Below are positions 6,539 through 6,811 of a DNA stretch of 6,811 nucleotides, in pieces. The first letter of the stretch is position 1, and each line of letters begins with the position of its first letter. The notes below the pieces were generated by a model. It saw only the letters and a list, made by a program, of their open reading frames with translations, was not told the origin of the DNA and ran no database searches. The DNA lies in contig DOHJ01000196.1 of assembly GCA_003535335.1 (NCBI GenBank), forward strand, positions 1 through 6,811, written 5' to 3'. Both the position numbers and the translations under genes were made by a program. The stretch is from Paracoccaceae bacterium (GTDB lineage: Bacteria > Pseudomonadota > Alphaproteobacteria > Rhodobacterales > Rhodobacteraceae).

Positions 6539-6811
6539 CTATTTCCGTCGCTTGTGTTCATCAAGACGTGGAAATATTTCAACAAAATTACATGGCCCTT
6601 GGCGGTAATCCAGTTGCACCGATAAAATATCGTCCCAGGCATCCTTGCAAGCGCCGGGACTGCCGGGCAACGCGAACAGATATGTACCATCCGCCACACC
6701 GCCTGTTGCGCGCGATTGTACCGCCGACATGCCAATTTTTGGAAATGAAATCATCGTGAACAGGGTCGCGAATGCCTCGATTTCCTTTTCGTAAACATCG
6801 CGATGCGCCTC
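6539..6811 (-). CDS. moaB: MoaB, molybdenum cofactor biosynthesis protein B (partial, C-terminal 90 residues)
   Basis: The reading frame enters from the right edge and ends at TAG 6541-6539. It gives the last 90 residues of a protein that is usually about 170-185 long; the N-terminal half, including the GGT nucleotide/molybdopterin-binding region, is outside the window. The visible part is typical of MoaB: a segment VYEKEIEAFATLFTMISFPK, then IGMSAVQSRATGGVADGTYL, then FALPGSPGACKDAWDDIL, then LDYRQGPCNFVEIFPRLDEH, ending in KRRK. MoaB/MogA proteins act in the cytosol in the late steps of molybdenum cofactor synthesis (molybdopterin adenylylation in MogA-type members); whether this MoaB has that activity cannot be judged from its C-terminus. 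An internal ATG at 6754 is not a start, since homology continues upstream of it. It lies 94 bp upstream of the adaptor gene on the same strand, so co-transcription is possible. Confidence 0.92.
   Translation of the reverse strand, partial: EAHRDVYEKEIEAFATLFTMISFPKIGMSAVQSRATGGVADGTYLFALPGSPGACKDAWDDILSVQLDYRQGPCNFVEIFPRLDEHKRRK

Overview
The window looks like chromosomal DNA of an alphaproteobacterium, most likely a Rhodobacterales/Roseobacter-type organism. This rests on the wording of the recognisable proteins (a YqgE/AlgH protein, a stand-alone DsbD-type periplasmic domain, a long RND permease with its adaptor, and a MoaB) and on a moderate GC content (mid-fifties percent by eye). The taxonomic call is an inference from familiarity; no search was run. 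I see no tRNA or rRNA gene, CRISPR array, insertion sequence, phage gene or long repeat. Coding density is very high.

Layout, left to right: (1) Bases 1-88 hold the end of an unidentified neighbour, probably a plus-strand gene stopping at 84-86. (2) A complete yqgE/algH-family gene lies on the minus strand (89-664). (3) A 111-bp divergent intergenic region (665-775) carries a possible promoter for the next gene. (4) A complete plus-strand gene (776-1591) encodes an exported, stand-alone DsbD N-terminal-like domain with a CxxxC cysteine pair. (5) A minus-strand cluster reads from the right edge: the 3' half of moaB (6539-6811), an RND/HlyD-type periplasmic adaptor (4990-6444) and an RND inner-membrane permease (1588-4986). 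The permease stop and the stop of gene 4 share one CTAG palindrome, so these convergent genes overlap by 4 bp.

The adaptor and permease should form the inner-membrane and periplasmic parts of a tripartite proton-driven efflux pump. They are separated by 3 bp and the permease ribosome-binding site lies inside the adaptor's last codons, which indicates co-translation. No outer-membrane TolC-like channel is encoded here, so one would have to come from elsewhere. moaB (molybdenum cofactor synthesis) lies 94 bp upstream on the same strand and may share the transcript; no functional link is apparent.

I do not see a clearly new system. The most notable features are C-terminal extensions on both pump proteins (two additional predicted membrane helices on the permease, a charged helical tail on the adaptor), replacement of the usual TM10 lysine by Asn-Asp in the permease proton relay, and a possibly leaderless start for the DsbD-like gene.
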